Made by a program: the position numbers and the translations under genes
The notes under the pieces: model-generated
What the model saw: only the letters and a program-made list of their open reading frames with translations
Told to the model about the DNA's origin: nothing
The model's database searches: none
Part shown: positions 12,984 to 25,223 of the stretch, in pieces
Layout of the letters: the number at the start of each line of letters is the position of its first letter
How positions within the stretch are numbered: the first letter of the stretch is position 1
Origin: Halichoerus grypus
Lineage: Eukaryota > Chordata > Mammalia > Carnivora > Phocidae
DNA length: 64,000 bases
Direction: 5' to 3'
NCBI RefSeq assembly: GCF_964656455.1
Contig: NC_135718.1
Coordinates: 128,379,093 to 128,443,092 of the forward strand

Positions 12984-13114
12984 GCCTGTATTGATGAAAA
13001 TTTGGACATGGTGAAGTTTCTGGTGGAGAACAGAGCCAATGTAAACCAGCAGGACAACGAGGGCTGGACACCCCTTCATGCAGCAGCTTCCTGTGGCTAT
13101 CTCAACATAGCAGA
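12984..13114 (+). CDS. PPP1R12B: PPP1R12B coding exon (probably exon 2), ankyrin repeat
   Basis: This 131-nt exon begins in phase 0 after a pyrimidine-rich CTTTTCTTTTCAG acceptor and ends GA before GTGAGT, so two bases of a codon are left open. It encodes about 43 residues starting ACIDENLDMVKF and ending CGYLNIA. The stretch GWTPLHAAASCGY is a textbook ankyrin repeat: beta-turn GW, TPLH cap, first helix AAASCG. In the MYPT family these repeats wrap the PP1 catalytic subunit and reshape its substrate groove. ENRANVNQQDNEGW separates it from MYPT1, which has ENGANINQPDNEGW. The overlapping antisense reading frame at 12954-13160 is a shadow. Confidence 0.96.
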
Positions 13115-13292
13115 GTGAGTCTCTGTATGGGTTTGGATTATTTGTAGGAATAGCCTTCATTTCTCTTCTGCTCTTAAAAATTTGAATTCATAAATAGTTA
13201 TAATTTCTATTACAAATTATAAAAGCAGGAGTTTGAATCATTTTTAAGGAATAATTGGTACTGTTTTTATATATCTGCTAAATCCACAATTT

Positions 13293-13495
13293 GTTTTTTT
13301 TTAAGGACTTATTTATTTATTTTAGAGAGAGAAAGACAGCACAAGTCAGGGGGGGACAGAGGGAGAGAATCTTCAGGCAGACTCCCCACTGAGCGCAGAG
13401 CCCTACATGGGGCTCCATCTCATGACCCATGAGATCATGACCAGACCCGAAACCAAGAGTCAGGTGCTTAACCAGCTGAGCCACCTAGGTGCCCC
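13293..13495 (-). mobile_element. CAN-SINE, antisense
   Basis: Antisense, moderately diverged copy with AAATCCACA repeated on both sides (near 13280 and 13496). It lies about 180 bp after the donor of the exon at 12984. Confidence 0.88.
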
Positions 13496-14015
13496 AAATC
13501 CACAGTTTTTTAATTGAAATTTTTTGTTTGCTTCTATTCTCAGGTAATTCATATTTGTTTGGATATTTAGAGGTGGCTTCTGTTGTGCTCTCTGGGTCAC
13601 TTTTTGAGCAACTCTAACAATGTGTGGGCAGGCCTAGAGATTTTTTTCTGGACTTCTTTGTAAACTTGTTTTATTGTTTAAGAAAAAAAATCAGTGCTTA
13701 GTACAAATGAAGGTGGAGAATGCCTGGCATACTGATCACAATACCCATATAGTTAATAGCAGAAGAATGAGCCTAAAGATGGAGCAAAGGAAGGGTAGGG
13801 ATTGGCATGTATTCTCCACCTTAGTTGAATGGGTATGTTTATTAAGACACATAAGTAGCTCCTGACCTCCATCACAACTAGTTGCCCCTGCCTTGGGCAG
13901 AAGAATCCTGGCCACATCATGTCTGGTATATAAGAGGTACTAAATAAATGTTGAATGAAGGAATGAAGGTTATTTTTATTTTTATATTATTTATTTATTT
14001 AAAAAATTTAATTAA

Positions 14016-14218
14016 TTTTTTTTTTTTAAGATTTCACTTATTTTGAGAGAGTGCACATGCAAGTAGGGGGAGGGGCAGAGGGAGAGAGAGAATCTCAAGA
14101 AGACTCCATACTGAGCATGGAGCCCGATGTGGGGCTCAGTCTCATGATGCTGAGATCATGACACTGAGCTGAAATCAAGTGCTGGCCGCTTAGCCAGCTG
14201 AACCACCCAGGCACCCCT
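14016..14218 (-). mobile_element. CAN-SINE, antisense (cluster member 1)
   Basis: It runs from a T-rich tail to GCTGAACCACCCAGGCACCCCT. It is the first of four consecutive antisense SINE units up to 14795. Confidence 0.85.
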
Positions 14219-14322
14219 ATTTATTTATTTTTAAGTAATCTCTACGTCCATCGTGGGGTTTAAACTCACAACCCAGAGATCAAGAGTCACATGCTCCACC
14301 AACTGAGCTAGCCGGGCACCCT
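14219..14322 (-). mobile_element. Older CAN-SINE fragment, antisense (cluster member 2)
   Basis: TAAGTAATCTCTACGTCCATCGTGGGGTTTAAACTCACAACCC, then CCAACTGAGCTAGCCGGGCACCCT. This is the short, older carnivore SINE type without the GA-rich body. Confidence 0.75.
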
Positions 14323-14330
14323 TGAAGGCT

Positions 14331-14558
14331 ATTTATTTATTTTTTTAAGGTTTATTTATTTTCGAGAGAGAGAGAGAGAGTGAGCGCGTGTGCATGTGAG
14401 TTGGGGGAGGGACAGAGGGAGAGAATCTCAAGCAGACTCCCTACTGAGTTGCAGAGCCTGTTGGGGCAGGGGGAGGTTCGATCTCATGACCCTGAGATCA
14501 TGACCTGAGCAGAAATCAAGAGTCAGACACTTAACCAACTGAGCCAGCCAGGCACCTC
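14331..14558 (-). mobile_element. CAN-SINE, antisense (cluster member 3)
   Basis: It has a GA-repeat body with a GCGCGTGTGCATGTGAG expansion and ends GAGCCAGCCAGGCACC. TGAAGG occurs on both flanks. Confidence 0.85.
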
Positions 14559-14563
14559 TGAAG

Positions 14564-14599
<36 letters not shown>

Positions 14600-14602
<3 letters not shown>

Positions 14603-14795
14603 TTTTAAAGATTTTATTTATTTATTTGACAGAGAGAGACACAGTGAGAGAGGGAACACAAGCAGGGGGAGTGGGAGAGGGAGAAGCAGGCTTCCCGTGG
14701 AGCAGGGAGCCCGATGTGGGGCTTGATCCCAGGACCCTGGGATCATGACCCGAGCCGAAGGCAGTCGCTTAACCAACTGAGCCACCCAGGTGCCC
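14600..14795 (-). mobile_element. CAN-SINE, antisense (cluster member 4)
   Basis: Near-consensus copy with the young GACAGAGAGAGACACAGTGAGAGAGGGAACACAAG body, ending GAGCCACCCAGGTGCCC. Confidence 0.92.
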
Positions 14796-16297
14796 TGTAT
14801 TTGTTTTTTTTTTAAATAGGAAAGAGGGCTTAGCAGTTGAAATATCTTTAAATGAGACAATCGAGTGTGTTCTAGATGAGAGTAGATTTAGGTTGATAAG
14901 GTAAATTCACTGAATAAAATCATGGTATTCTGTGATCCTTTGAAAATCAGATGCTTGTTTTAAGGCCCCTTTCCATATAATTAGAGCTCTGTTACATTTC
15001 TCTTATCCAGCAAACAGCAGGGAGGATTATGTTGGCAGCTATGTGGAGGCCTGGGAATGGCTTCCTACACAATCTGATTTGCCCAGGTTTCCTGGGGGAG
15101 AGCCTGTGTCTCTGTTTTGCTTTTGAGCCAGGGATGCTCAGTGGGAGAAGTTAAACAAAGGGAGACTCCCAGCCAGAGAAGCGCTATGCGGCAGTGCTGG
15201 TGTTTGACTGGGCTGCTTGTTCTAAAAAGTGGACAACGGGGATTCGCCCCAAAGCCAACAGAAACGAACAATGCAGTTTTCTTTAGTCTCAGTCCTTCTC
15301 CCTGTTCTGATTTAGTAAAAATCAGTCACGTCTTCACCCCTCAGGCTGCCCTCTTTTTAGAATCTCATAGGAAAGGCTCTGATTCTCAGCCTTACCACTA
15401 ATGCCAGCATTCTCCGGTCTAAGACTTATGGGGGCGTCCTCATAGATTTTGATTTCTACTTTAAAAATTTATCGAAGAAACAGTTATAGAACATGTTAGC
15501 ACCTCATTTTTTGTATGTCATTATTTGTTCAGATGGCTTGTTTGTGATTTTTGAGTTACCAGATCTCATTACACGCAGGAATTTCACTTTTTTCCCTTTG
15601 GAAGGTAACCAGCAGAGCTCATGCTTGGAATTAGGATCGCTGGTGTTGGCATTGTCCGTGGAGTCTCTTTTTTTCCTTTTTGTGAAGCTGAGTACAGAGA
15701 ATGATTGTAAATGCTTTTTTACAGTGATTTCTTTAATTCATCTTTCTGGATGAACACAATTCCTTTGGAAACAAGTTCAAAATTTAACAATCTCCTGCCC
15801 AAATAAAGATTACCTTGAGTGAAAGGAATCAGTAAGAGTTACTGTTTCCTCATATAAATTATTACTCATTAGACATATGAAAGTCTGACCAGGAGAATGA
15901 TGATCTAGACTAGAATCTATTGCATAGGTGGGGTGGTGATAGGGATGGCCTTCTTTAATTTATCTTTCATTATGCATATCATTATTAGACAGGTTTTGAC
16001 CTTGTCATTATTTACTTATTTGTGATGCTTTCTGTACAATGGAAAAGAACCGCACTGTTTATGTTTGGTTCATTTATTCATTTATTCATTATTCATTCAT
16101 ATTCATTTTGGTTGCTTTACCTTAGGTCCTATGAACAATGTTTTAGATAAGATTAACCCTTGGTCATTTTGTCTTTTTTTTTTTTTTATCTTAAAGATCT
16201 TAAATTTTACACTCTTATGCTCTGAATCATAGGAATTCTAAATTTCAAGGGAATGGAAACAAACAAAAGGCAAACTAGCTTTCTAGGAAGAATCTAA

Positions 16298-16505
16298 GGG
16301 GCGTCTGGGTGGCTCAGTTGGTTAAGCCTCCGCCTTCGGCTCAGGTCGTGATCCTGGGGTCCTGGGATCAAGCCCTGTGTCAGGCTCACTGCTCAGCAGG
16401 GAGTCTGCTTATCCCTTTCCCTCTGCCCACCCCTCCCCCAGCTCATGCTCTCTCTCTCACTCTCTCTTGCTCTCTCTCAAATAAATAAAATCTTCAAAAA
16501 AAAAA
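16298..16505 (+). mobile_element. CAN-SINE, sense
   Basis: The head GGGCGTCTGGGTGGCTCAGTTGGTTAAG leads to CTCTCTCAAATAAATAAAATCTTC and an A run. Confidence 0.92.
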
Positions 16506-18118
16506 GAATTGAAATGCACTCTATTTCATGTTCCATTACCTTTTTGTCTCATATTTGAACTCAGTATGATATATTTTTAAAAAGAGGTTTAGAGGCTATT
16601 ATTTTTCTCCTTTTAATTTGAGTTCAGGCTTATTGTTAGTAAGCTGGATGTTTTATATTCTTATTACCAATAAGTGTTTAACTTAGAAGCAGCAGATTGA
16701 CCCAAGGGTACAGCATTTAGTTTGACTTTATAGTTTATTGGGATGCTAATTTATTCTGAGTTTTTAAACACATTAAATTTTCTTTCTTCCTCCTTTAGAT
16801 AGTAGTAAAAATACTTTGTATCAGTCATGAGTTAGGAAGAATAGAAGGGCTTTATTTTCTGAGGGGCATATTTATTGAGATAATGGGTATTTCTGAGCCT
16901 TTGGGTAATTATAAAGATTCTCAGGAGTAAAGTAAATATTACTTTATAGATTGATATTTATTCTTGTTCAGGTAAAAGTGGGAAACTAAACAGGTTTTTA
17001 CTTCTTTTTTTCCTAAAAATGGTCTAGAAAGGTAGCCTTGCTTAACAGTAGTCTCTGATTCATGGTGAGCCAGATTGCTTTCTAGAAATGAGTCTTCTTG
17101 ATCCTGAGCATAAGAACATGTCAGAAAAGGGAAAAGCAGGGGCCTGTATACCCAAGTGACATTGTGCCCAATCCAGGAAGGGATGGAATAGATGTCAGAG
17201 CAGAGTGGGTAAGATGTTTCATTTATTTCAGGTAATATTTATGTAGTGCCAAGAGAAAAGAGATGATGTCAGAATGTTATAGCAATGATAACAGTGAGGA
17301 AGACACAGTTTTTGCCCTCAAGTAGCTTTCAGCTTAATTGGGCAGTTGCATCAATAGTGTCTTGGCAGAGGTCCAGAATTAGTGCTGTGGAGGGCAGCCG
17401 GGGAAGGGTGGAATTAAAGGAAGGAGACAGAGGATTCATTTGGTGAGAACAAGCAAAGGCTGCATGAAGGCAAAAGCATTTTAAATGGACATTGAAAATG
17501 GAGTTTCTAGAAGGGAAAGGAGATGGGGAGGGTGTTTCATCCAGTTGGAGGAAACTACTGAGCTGTGGAAGATTGCTGAGTGAGAGTGGGATATGTTTGA
17601 GAACATTAAGTAGTTCAGTGTGATTAGAGTATAGGGTACAGGTCAACCCAAAAAGCATTCATTGAGTGCTTACTATGTAGATTATTTCCATTTTGACTTT
17701 TCAGGGTGGGGGAGGTGTAACTGAATGTTTCTTTGGCCTGATGTTAAGGAACCAGAAGAGAGAAGCTATTGAATATGTGGAAATGAAGGAGTAATTGATG
17801 AACAGAGGACTGGTACTTGATAGAACTAAGAAAGTAGATATAGGGAATTAACCTTTGAATTGGAAGAAAGTCTCTTCCTCTGAGACTTGAGGGAAGGACA
17901 GGGACAGCTGAAAATTAGATGACTTGTGAATGCTTTTACACTTTATATATGTGCAATTGATACAGAAATTCGCATTTATTGAGGCTCTGTTATACCAGGT
18001 ACTAGGCACTGAGAAAGCACAAACATGATTTTAATAGTCTTTGTTGATTCTTTCTCTTTGCCAACTCTTTGAATATAGTGACCATATCTTGATTATCTTT
18101 TGAAAATCTACGATATCT

Positions 18119-18330
18119 GGGGCACCTGGGTGGCTCAGTCGTTAAGCGTCTGCCTTTGGCTCAGGTCATAATCCCGGGGTCCTGGGATTGAGCTCCGCGC
18201 CGGGCTCCCCGCTCCGCGGGAGGCCTGCTTCTCCCTCTCCCACTCCCCCTGCTTGTGGTCCCTCTCTCTTGCTGTGTCTCTCTCTGTCAAATAAATAAAT
18301 AAAATCTTTAAAAAAATATTAAAAAAAAAA
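18119..18330 (+). mobile_element. CAN-SINE, sense
   Basis: Full-length sense copy with an exact 17-bp duplication, GAAAATCTACGATATCT (18102-18118 and 18331-18347). Confidence 0.95.
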
Positions 18331-18437
18331 GAAAATCTACGATATCTAAAATGTGGTACCTTAAACATAGTAAGGGACTGATAAATGGTCACTGACTTGT
18401 TGAAGCTGATTTAAATAGTTTTTCTTTCCCCCTTTAT

Positions 18438-19104
18438 TTTTTATTTATTTTTTTATTAACATATAATGTACTATTTGTTTCAGGGGTACAGGTCTGTGAT
18501 TCATCAGTCTTACACAATTCACAGTGCTAACCATAGCACATACCCTCTCCAATGTCCATCACACAGTTACCCCATCCCTTCCACCCCCCTCCACTCCAGC
18601 AACCCTCAGTTTTGTTCCTGAGATTGAGTCTCTTATGATTTGTCTCTCTCTCTGGTTTCGTCTTGTTTCATTTTTTCCTTTCTTCGCCTATGATTCTCTG
18701 CCTTGTTTCTCAAATTCCACATATCAGTGAGATCATATGATAATTGTCTTTCTCTGATTGACTTATTTCACTTAACATAATACCTTCTAGTTCCATCCAC
18801 ATCATTGCAAATGGCAAGATTTCATTTTTGTGGTGGCTGTGTAATATTCCATTGTGTGTGTGCGTGTGTGTGTGTGTATATACACATACCACATCTTCTT
18901 TATCCATTCATCTGTCAATGGACATCTGGGCTCTTTCCATAGTTCGGCTACTGTGGACATTGCTGCTATAAACATTGGGGTGCAGGTGCTCCTTCGGATC
19001 ACTACATTTATGTCTTACGGGTAAATACCCAGTAGTGCAATTGCTGGGTCGTAGGGTAGTTCTATTTTCAACTTTTTGAGGAACCTCCATACTGTTTTCC
19101 AGAG
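18438..19104 (-). mobile_element. Truncated L1 3' end, antisense
   Basis: It reads TTTTTTATTAACATATAATGTACTATTTGTTTCAGGGGTACAGG through CATTGCTGCTATAAACATTGGGGTGCAGG to TTTTTGAGGAACCTCCATACTGTTTTCC, the reverse complement of the carnivore L1 ORF2 end and 3' UTR. TCTTTCCCCCTTTA occurs near both ends (18424 and 19106), consistent with a target-site duplication. Confidence 0.85.
18853..18877. repeat. (TG)n microsatellite
   Basis: A short TG run with one C interruption inside the antisense L1 3' region. The same position in the L1 at 25964-27919 carries a longer TG run, so it was inherited from or seeded by the L1 sequence. Confidence 0.9.
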
Positions 19105-19189
19105 TTCTTTCCCCCTTTAAATACTCTGAGTATTTGTTAGAGTTCCCAGGATTACTGGGATTCTCATTGGCCCAAAAGCAACTTGATCT

Positions 19190-19400
19190 AGTGAACAGAT
19201 GAACTAGACTTGAAGATAGGAGGCTGGGGCCACCACTTCTGTCAGTTGCCACTTCTATGATTTTAGGAAAATAACATGTATGAGCCTCAATTTCTTGTGG
19301 AGGTAGTAATGCCCATGTTGTCTACTTCTTAAAATTGCCTGACACATTATGTAATTTTATGTGAAAGCACTTTGAAAATCAAAAAGGATACATTTAAGGT
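19190..19400 (+). mobile_element. MIR-like relic
   Basis: GACTTGAAGATAGGAGGCTGG, AGCCTCAATTTCTTGTGGAGGTAGTAATGCC and TGACACATTATGTAATTTTATGTGAAAGCACTTTG follow the MIRb order. It is diverged. Confidence 0.5.
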
Positions 19401-19793
19401 ATTAAAATGATCAGACCTTTCTTCTTTAGGATTGAGTATTGTATTTAGTGTAGAAGGTTTCATGTAGATGGCTGGTTGAAGGGAGAGTTTTGTGGAGGCA
19501 TAATTTAGGCAGATTAATGCACATTTTATTTCATTATTTTTCTGTTTTCATACCCAGCACTACTTAATATACTCTAATGAGGCATTGAGAAAGTTTTTGT
19601 GAGAATTACTTCCTTACATATCTTCTGAGGGCTCTTACAATATTACAAGTGTATAAATCCATTTGGGAATTTGTGTTTGGATCTCAGGGATGGTGGGTGA
19701 GTTTTTATGGCTGCATGTCTTCCTTATGGTATTTAGAAAATCTCTTGCTATCCAATGGGAGTGAGAGGGTGGAAGTTAGGAATATGAGTGTGA

Positions 19794-19996
19794 GGGGCGC
19801 CTGGGTGGCTCAGTTGTTAAGCATCTGCCTTCAGCTCAGGTCATGATCCCAGAGTCCTGGGATCAAGCCTCACATCGGGCTCCCTGCTAGATGGGGAGCC
19901 TGCTTCTCCCTCTCCCACTCCCCCTGCTTGTGTACCCTCTCTCCCTGTGTCTCTCTCTGTCAAATAAATAAATAAAATCTTAAAAAAAAAAAAAAA
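19794..19996 (+). mobile_element. CAN-SINE, sense
   Basis: Sense copy with an exact 15-bp duplication, GGAATATGAGTGTGA (19779-19793 and 19997-20011). It ends about 240 bp upstream of the exon at 20236. Confidence 0.95.
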
Positions 19997-20235
19997 GGAA
20001 TATGAGTGTGAAAGAAATCCTGTTTGTTGGTATTGCTTGTCACGAAATAGAGAAGCTTCCAGTCCTAATTATTGAAGGCTAATGGAGTTAGAAATTAATA
20101 ATGGAACATGTTATCTGAGACCATATTTAAAACCCCAAAACAGTGGCCTTGCTCTGCATTGAAGACCATATGCACAAGTATAAATTATTATTAGACTGAC
20201 AGAGATAATGTAGATCCTGGATCTTGTCTACACAG

Positions 20236-20354
20236 GTATTTCATTAACCATGGAGCCAGTGTGGGTATTGTGAATAGTGAAGGTGAAGTCCCCTCTGACC
20301 TTGCAGAAGAGCCTGCCATGAAGGATCTTCTTCTGGAGCAAGTGAAGAAGCAAG
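20236..20354 (+). CDS. PPP1R12B: PPP1R12B coding exon (probably exon 3), ankyrin repeat
   Basis: This 119-nt exon follows the acceptor TTGTCTACACAG and ends CAAG before GTAACC. Its first base completes the Glu codon opened by the previous exon. It reads YFINHGASVGIVNSEGEVPS, then DLAEEPAMKDLLLEQVKKQ, the second half of one ankyrin repeat and the start of the next. The GASVGIVNSEGE turn and the DLAEE helix match MYPT2 closely; MYPT1 has GAHVGAVNSEGDTPLDIAEE. It ends with one base of a Gly codon, completed by the exon at 28754. An ATG-initiated frame at 20261 continues past the donor, but it is only read-through into the intron. Confidence 0.96.
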
Positions 20355-21509
20355 GTAACCTAAGCGATTTCAGGGGACCAGGAGAGACTCTCAAACATTG
20401 CCACTTAGAAAACAATCCATTTGCTGTATACTATAGAGTTTTTCATTATCATATGATAAGAGAGGATTAGATCTGTCCCCACAGCATTAGTCATCAATCA
20501 CCAACATCATGTATCCTCTTAATAACTCACACAAGAATAGGCCAAATGTCAAAAGGATAACTGGTCATTCCTTGTTTTTGTCGTATCCAAGGATGTATAC
20601 CCATTGTATAGTTGGGAGTGACCTGAGTATTCTTTGATAATACAAATTAGACTGGTGAGGAGCATGAAGTTTCTCACTGTGTGTACATGGTATGATATAC
20701 AGTGTAAATTTGAGTATTGGGCAAATTCTGCTGATGACTTTGTATCTTTTCTCTTGATGAGAGCTGAAAGTGGTGCTGGTAAAAGTATTTATTATAAAAC
20801 CTCTGAAATGATCCTTAACCATACTGACCATGAAAATTATTCTGCAGTTTGTTGTTTAGAAGAATAAACTCTACAAATACTTAATTTTAATTTTCAGAAA
20901 AATCCATATAAGAGAATAAGTCAGGATTTTCATGAAGTTTCTATGTTCTTTTAATAAAAAAATATTGCAAATAGTCAGATGGCAGGGAGATCAGGTTTTA
21001 GGAAGTTTGCTAGAACACATCAAAAAACTTTGTGGACATGGTTTGTAGTGATGTTTAGTCTTTCTGTTAAATTAGCTTACCCACAATCTGCACTTTGTTC
21101 CAAAAGATTAAGTTCCAGTGACCTTTCCTGATATGATCCTTTAGAACAGGCAGGCCAGTCCTGGCCACATCCATTTGTTCACATATTACCAAAAGCTGCG
21201 TTTGCACTTACCACAGCAGAGTTGAACAGACCGAATGGCCCACAAAGTGGAAAATATCTGATATCTGGCTTTTTATGGAAAGTATGCCAATACCTTAAAA
21301 TAATGATGTTCTAGGGCAGTAAATACTTGTTTTTACTGCCTTCCTGTGTATAATTTTTGTGCCCTTTGAATTAAAGAATTTTATACTTAGTTTACCGTTC
21401 AGTCCCACTCAGCCTTATGCTAAGATTGGCATCACTATTTACAAAAACTTTTTTTTTTTAAACAAACTGTTTTTAAAATAGCTTTGATTTAAGAAACCAA
21501 CTTTTCTTT

Positions 21510-21671
21510 AAAAAAAAAAAGATTTATTTATTTGAGAGAGAGAAGGTGGAGGGCAGAGGGAGAGAATCTCAAGCAGACTGCCCACTGAGTGCATGGAGTG
21601 ACCCATGAGATCATGACCTGAGTCTAAATCATGAACCAGACACTCAACTGACTGAGCCACTCAGGCGCCCC
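21510..21671 (-). mobile_element. CAN-SINE, antisense, internally shortened
   Basis: The GA-rich body passes directly to GAGATCATGACCTGAG with part of the middle missing. Flanks AAGAAACCAACTTTTCTT (21491-21508) and AAGCAACCAACTTTTCTA (21672-21689) are the duplicated target. Confidence 0.88.
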
Positions 21672-22507
21672 AAGCAACCAACTTTTCTATTTTGATTTCT
21701 GACTCTTCAATTAAGGAATATGCTCTTTAATTAAGGAATATGTTCTGTTCAATTAAGGAATAAGAGGTATTCAAATGTATGCTTAACTTTTTAGCACTGT
21801 TCTCTCTTTGTGTGGAATTCTGGTATGTTCTAAATCAGATATCCCTTTCAGTTTCAAGAGGATATAACAGTCATAAATTAATATGCACCCAACTTTTGAA
21901 CACCTAAATATATTAAACAAATATGGACAGATCTGAAGGGAAAAATAGACAATGATACAATAATAGAAGGGGACTTCAGTACCCCACTTTCAACAATGGA
22001 TAGGTCATCCGAACAGAAAACCAACGAGGAAACATTGGACTTGAACTATACTTTAGACCCTGTGGACCTAATAGGCATATACAGAACATTCCATCAATAA
22101 GAGGAGGAAAACTGGACTGAAAAACTCAAACTCACAAATACGTAGAGATTAAACAACATGCTACTAAATACCCAGTGGGTCAAAGAAGAATTTAAAAATA
22201 TCTTGAAAAACACGAAAATGGAAACACAGCATGCTAAAACTTACGGAATGCAGCAAAAGCTGTTCTTAGAGGGAAGTTTATAGTGACAAATGCTTACATT
22301 AGGAAAAAAGAAATATCTCAAATAAACAACTCACCTTTACATTTCAGAGAACTAGAAAAAGGAATAAACTAAGCCCAAGTTAGCAGAAGGAAGGAAATAA
22401 CAAAGATCAGAGCAGAAATAAATGAAACAGAGACCAGAAAAAAAAAAATAGAAAAGATTAATGAAACTAAGAGCTATTTTTGAAAGATAAATAAAATTGA
22501 CAAACCT

Positions 22508-22702
22508 CAGGTGCCTGGGTAGCTCAGTTGTTAAGCGTCTGCCTTCGGCTCAGGTCATGATCCCAGGATCCTGGGATCGAGTCCCACATTGGGCTCCCTG
22601 TTTGACGGGAAGCCTACTTCTCCCTCCTACTCCCCTGCTTGTGTTCCTGCTCTTGCTGTCTCTTTCTCCGTCAAATAAATAAATAAAATCTTTAAAAAAA
22701 AA
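22508..22702 (+). mobile_element. CAN-SINE, sense, inside L1
   Basis: The 15-bp duplication AAAATTGACAAACCT (22493-22507 and 22703-22717) is exact. L1 sequence resumes directly after it. Confidence 0.94.
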
Positions 22703-24923
22703 AAAATTGACAAACCTTAAGCTAGACTAAGAAGAAAAGAGAAGACTGAAATAAAACCAAATGAAAGAAGAGGAATTACAACTGATACCACAGAAATACA
22801 AAGCATGATAAAAGACTACTATAAACAACTATGGATAACCTAGACGAAATAGATAAATTCCTAGAAATTTGCAACCTACCAAGACTGAATCAGGAAGAAA
22901 CAGAAAATCTGAACAGACTGATAACAAATAAGGAGATTGAATCAGTAATCAAACAATAAGAAAAGCCCAGGACCAGATGATTTCTTAGGTTAATTCTACC
23001 AAACATTTAAAGAAGAATTAATACCAGTCCTTCTCAAATTCTTTCAAAAAAAGTGAAGAGGAGGGAACACTCCCAAACTCATTTTATGAGGCCAGCATTA
23101 CCCTGATACCAAAGCCAGATGAGGACAGTATGAGAAAAGGAAACTGTAGGCCAATATCCCTGCTGAATATACATGCAAAAATTCTCAACAAAATATTAGC
23201 AAACCAAATTCAGCAGCACAATAGAAAGATCATACACTATGATCAAGTGGGGTTTATCTCTGAGATGCAAGGGTGGTTCAACATACATAAATCAATAAAT
23301 ATGATACACAACATTAATAGAATGAAAGGTAAAAATCATCATCTCAACAGATGCAGAAAAAGCATTTGACAAACTACAACAACGTTTCATGGTAAAACTT
23401 CTGAACAAATTGGATATAGAAGGAATTATTTCAACATAATAAAGGCCATATATGACAAGCCTATGGTTAACATCATACTCAATGGTGAAAGATTGAAAGC
23501 TTTTCCTTTATGATCAGGAACAAAGCAAGGGTGCCCACTCTCACCACTTCTGTTCAACATACTACTAGAAGTCCTAGCCAGAGTAGTCAAGCAAGAAAAA
23601 GAAATACAAGGCATGTAAATCAGAAAGGAAGAACTAAAACTTTCTTTGTGTGCAGATGATTATGATCTCATGTATAGAAAATTCTGAAGACTACCAAAAA
23701 ACTGTTAGCATCAAAAACAATAAATTGGTTGGGAATAAATTTAACCAAGGAAGCGAAAGATCTGAAAAGAAAGAAATTGAAGAAGACACATATAAATGGA
23801 AATCCACCCATGGATTGAAAGAATTAATATTGTTAAAATGTCCAAAGCCATCTGTAGATTCAATGTAATCCCTATCAAAATTTCAGAGGCATTTTTCACA
23901 GAAATAGAGAAAACAATCCTAAAGTTTGTGTGGAACCACAAAAGACCCCAAATTGCCAAAGCAATCCTGAAAAAGAACAAAGTTGGAGGCATCACACTTC
24001 CTGATTCCAAAACTATACTACCAAGCTATAGTAATCAAAGCAGTGTGATATTGGCATAAAAATAGACACATAGACCAATGGAACAGAATGGAGAGCCCAA
24101 AAATAAACCCTCACATACATGGTTAACTAATATTTGAACAAGAGAGCCAAGAGGACTCATTAGGGAAGGGATAGTCTCTTCAATAAATGGTGTCAGGAAA
24201 ACTGGATAATCCCATGCAGAAAAATGAAATGGGACCCCTATCTTACAACACTCACAGAAATTAACTCAAAATGGAGTTAGAACTAACGCATATGACTTGA
24301 AGCTATAAAACTCCCAGAAGAAAACATGGGGAGAAACCTCCTTTACATTGGTCTTGACAATAATTTTTGGGATATGACACAAAAAGCTCAAGCAACAAAA
24401 GTGAAAATAAATAAGCAGGACGACATCAAACTAAGAAGTTTCTGCACAACAAAAGAAACAATGAACAAAATGAAGACATCCTACAGAATGGGAAAAAAAT
24501 ATCTGCAAATCATATATCTGATAAATACATAAGGAACTCATAGAACGCAACAGCAAAAACAAAAAATGGTCAGAACTGGATTGACATTTTTTCAAAGAAG
24601 ATGTACAAACAGTCAGCAGGTTTATGCGAAGATGTTCAGCATCACTAATCATCAGGGAAACAGAAATCAAAACCACTGTGAGATATCACCTCACACCTGT
24701 TCAAATGGCTATCATCAAAAAGACAAGAAATAGTAAGTGTTGGCAAGGCTGTGGAGAAAAAGGAACTCTTGTACACAGTTGGTGTGAATGTAAATTTTCC
24801 ATAGCAACTATGGAAAACTGCATGGAATTTCCTTAAAAAATTAAAAATAGTACTATCATATGACCCAGCAGTCCCACTTCAGGGTATATATCCAAAGAAA
24901 ATGAAAGTAAAATCTCAAAGAGA

Positions 24924-25107
24924 AGGGTGCCTGGGTGGCTCAGTCGGTCATGTGGCCTACCCTTGATTTTGGCTCAGCTCATAATCTCAGGGTTCTGAGA
25001 TTGAGCCCCACGTCAGGTTCCTTGCTCAGCGGGGAGTCTACTTGAGGGTTCCCTCTCCCTCTGCCCCTCCTCCCCTAAAATAAATAAATCTTAAAAAAAA
25101 AAAAAGG
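24924..25107 (+). mobile_element. CAN-SINE, sense, inside L1
   Basis: Flanked by the exact duplication ATCTCAAAGAGA (24912-24923 and 25108-25119). Confidence 0.93.
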
Positions 25108-25223
25108 ATCTCAAAGAGATATCTGTACTCCTCTTTTCAATGCATCATTATTCACAATAGCCAAAATATGGAAGCAACCTAAGTGTCAGTCTATGGATGA
25201 ATGGATAAAGATATATAACATCT

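Larger units (their letters stand above)
13115..20235 (+). other. PPP1R12B: Intron between exons 12984 and 20236
   Basis: It holds a run of antisense SINEs (13293-14795), sense SINEs near 16298, 18119 and 19794, and an antisense L1 3' end at 18438-19104. The segment 14960-15400 is repeat-poor and keeps several CpGs (AGCGCTATGCGGCAG, AACGGGGATTCGCCCC), so it could be conserved non-coding sequence. 15400-16290 and 16510-18100 show nothing recognisable apart from a short ATTC-rich tract near 16068-16110. Confidence 0.75.

Noticed and set aside
8342..14795. Regularly recurring GC-rich units as a CRISPR-like or satellite array
   Set aside because: The units are dispersed SINEs in both orientations, each with its own target-site duplication and irregular spacing.
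16298..16400. SINE heads as tRNA genes
   Set aside because: They derive from tRNA-Lys but lack a foldable anticodon arm and proper tRNA 3' end. Each is followed by a SINE body and A-rich tail.
23130..24836. Forward frames with reverse-transcriptase-like residues as a possible retron or domesticated RT
   Set aside because: They are separate remnants of one decayed L1 ORF2, followed by a typical L1 3' UTR.
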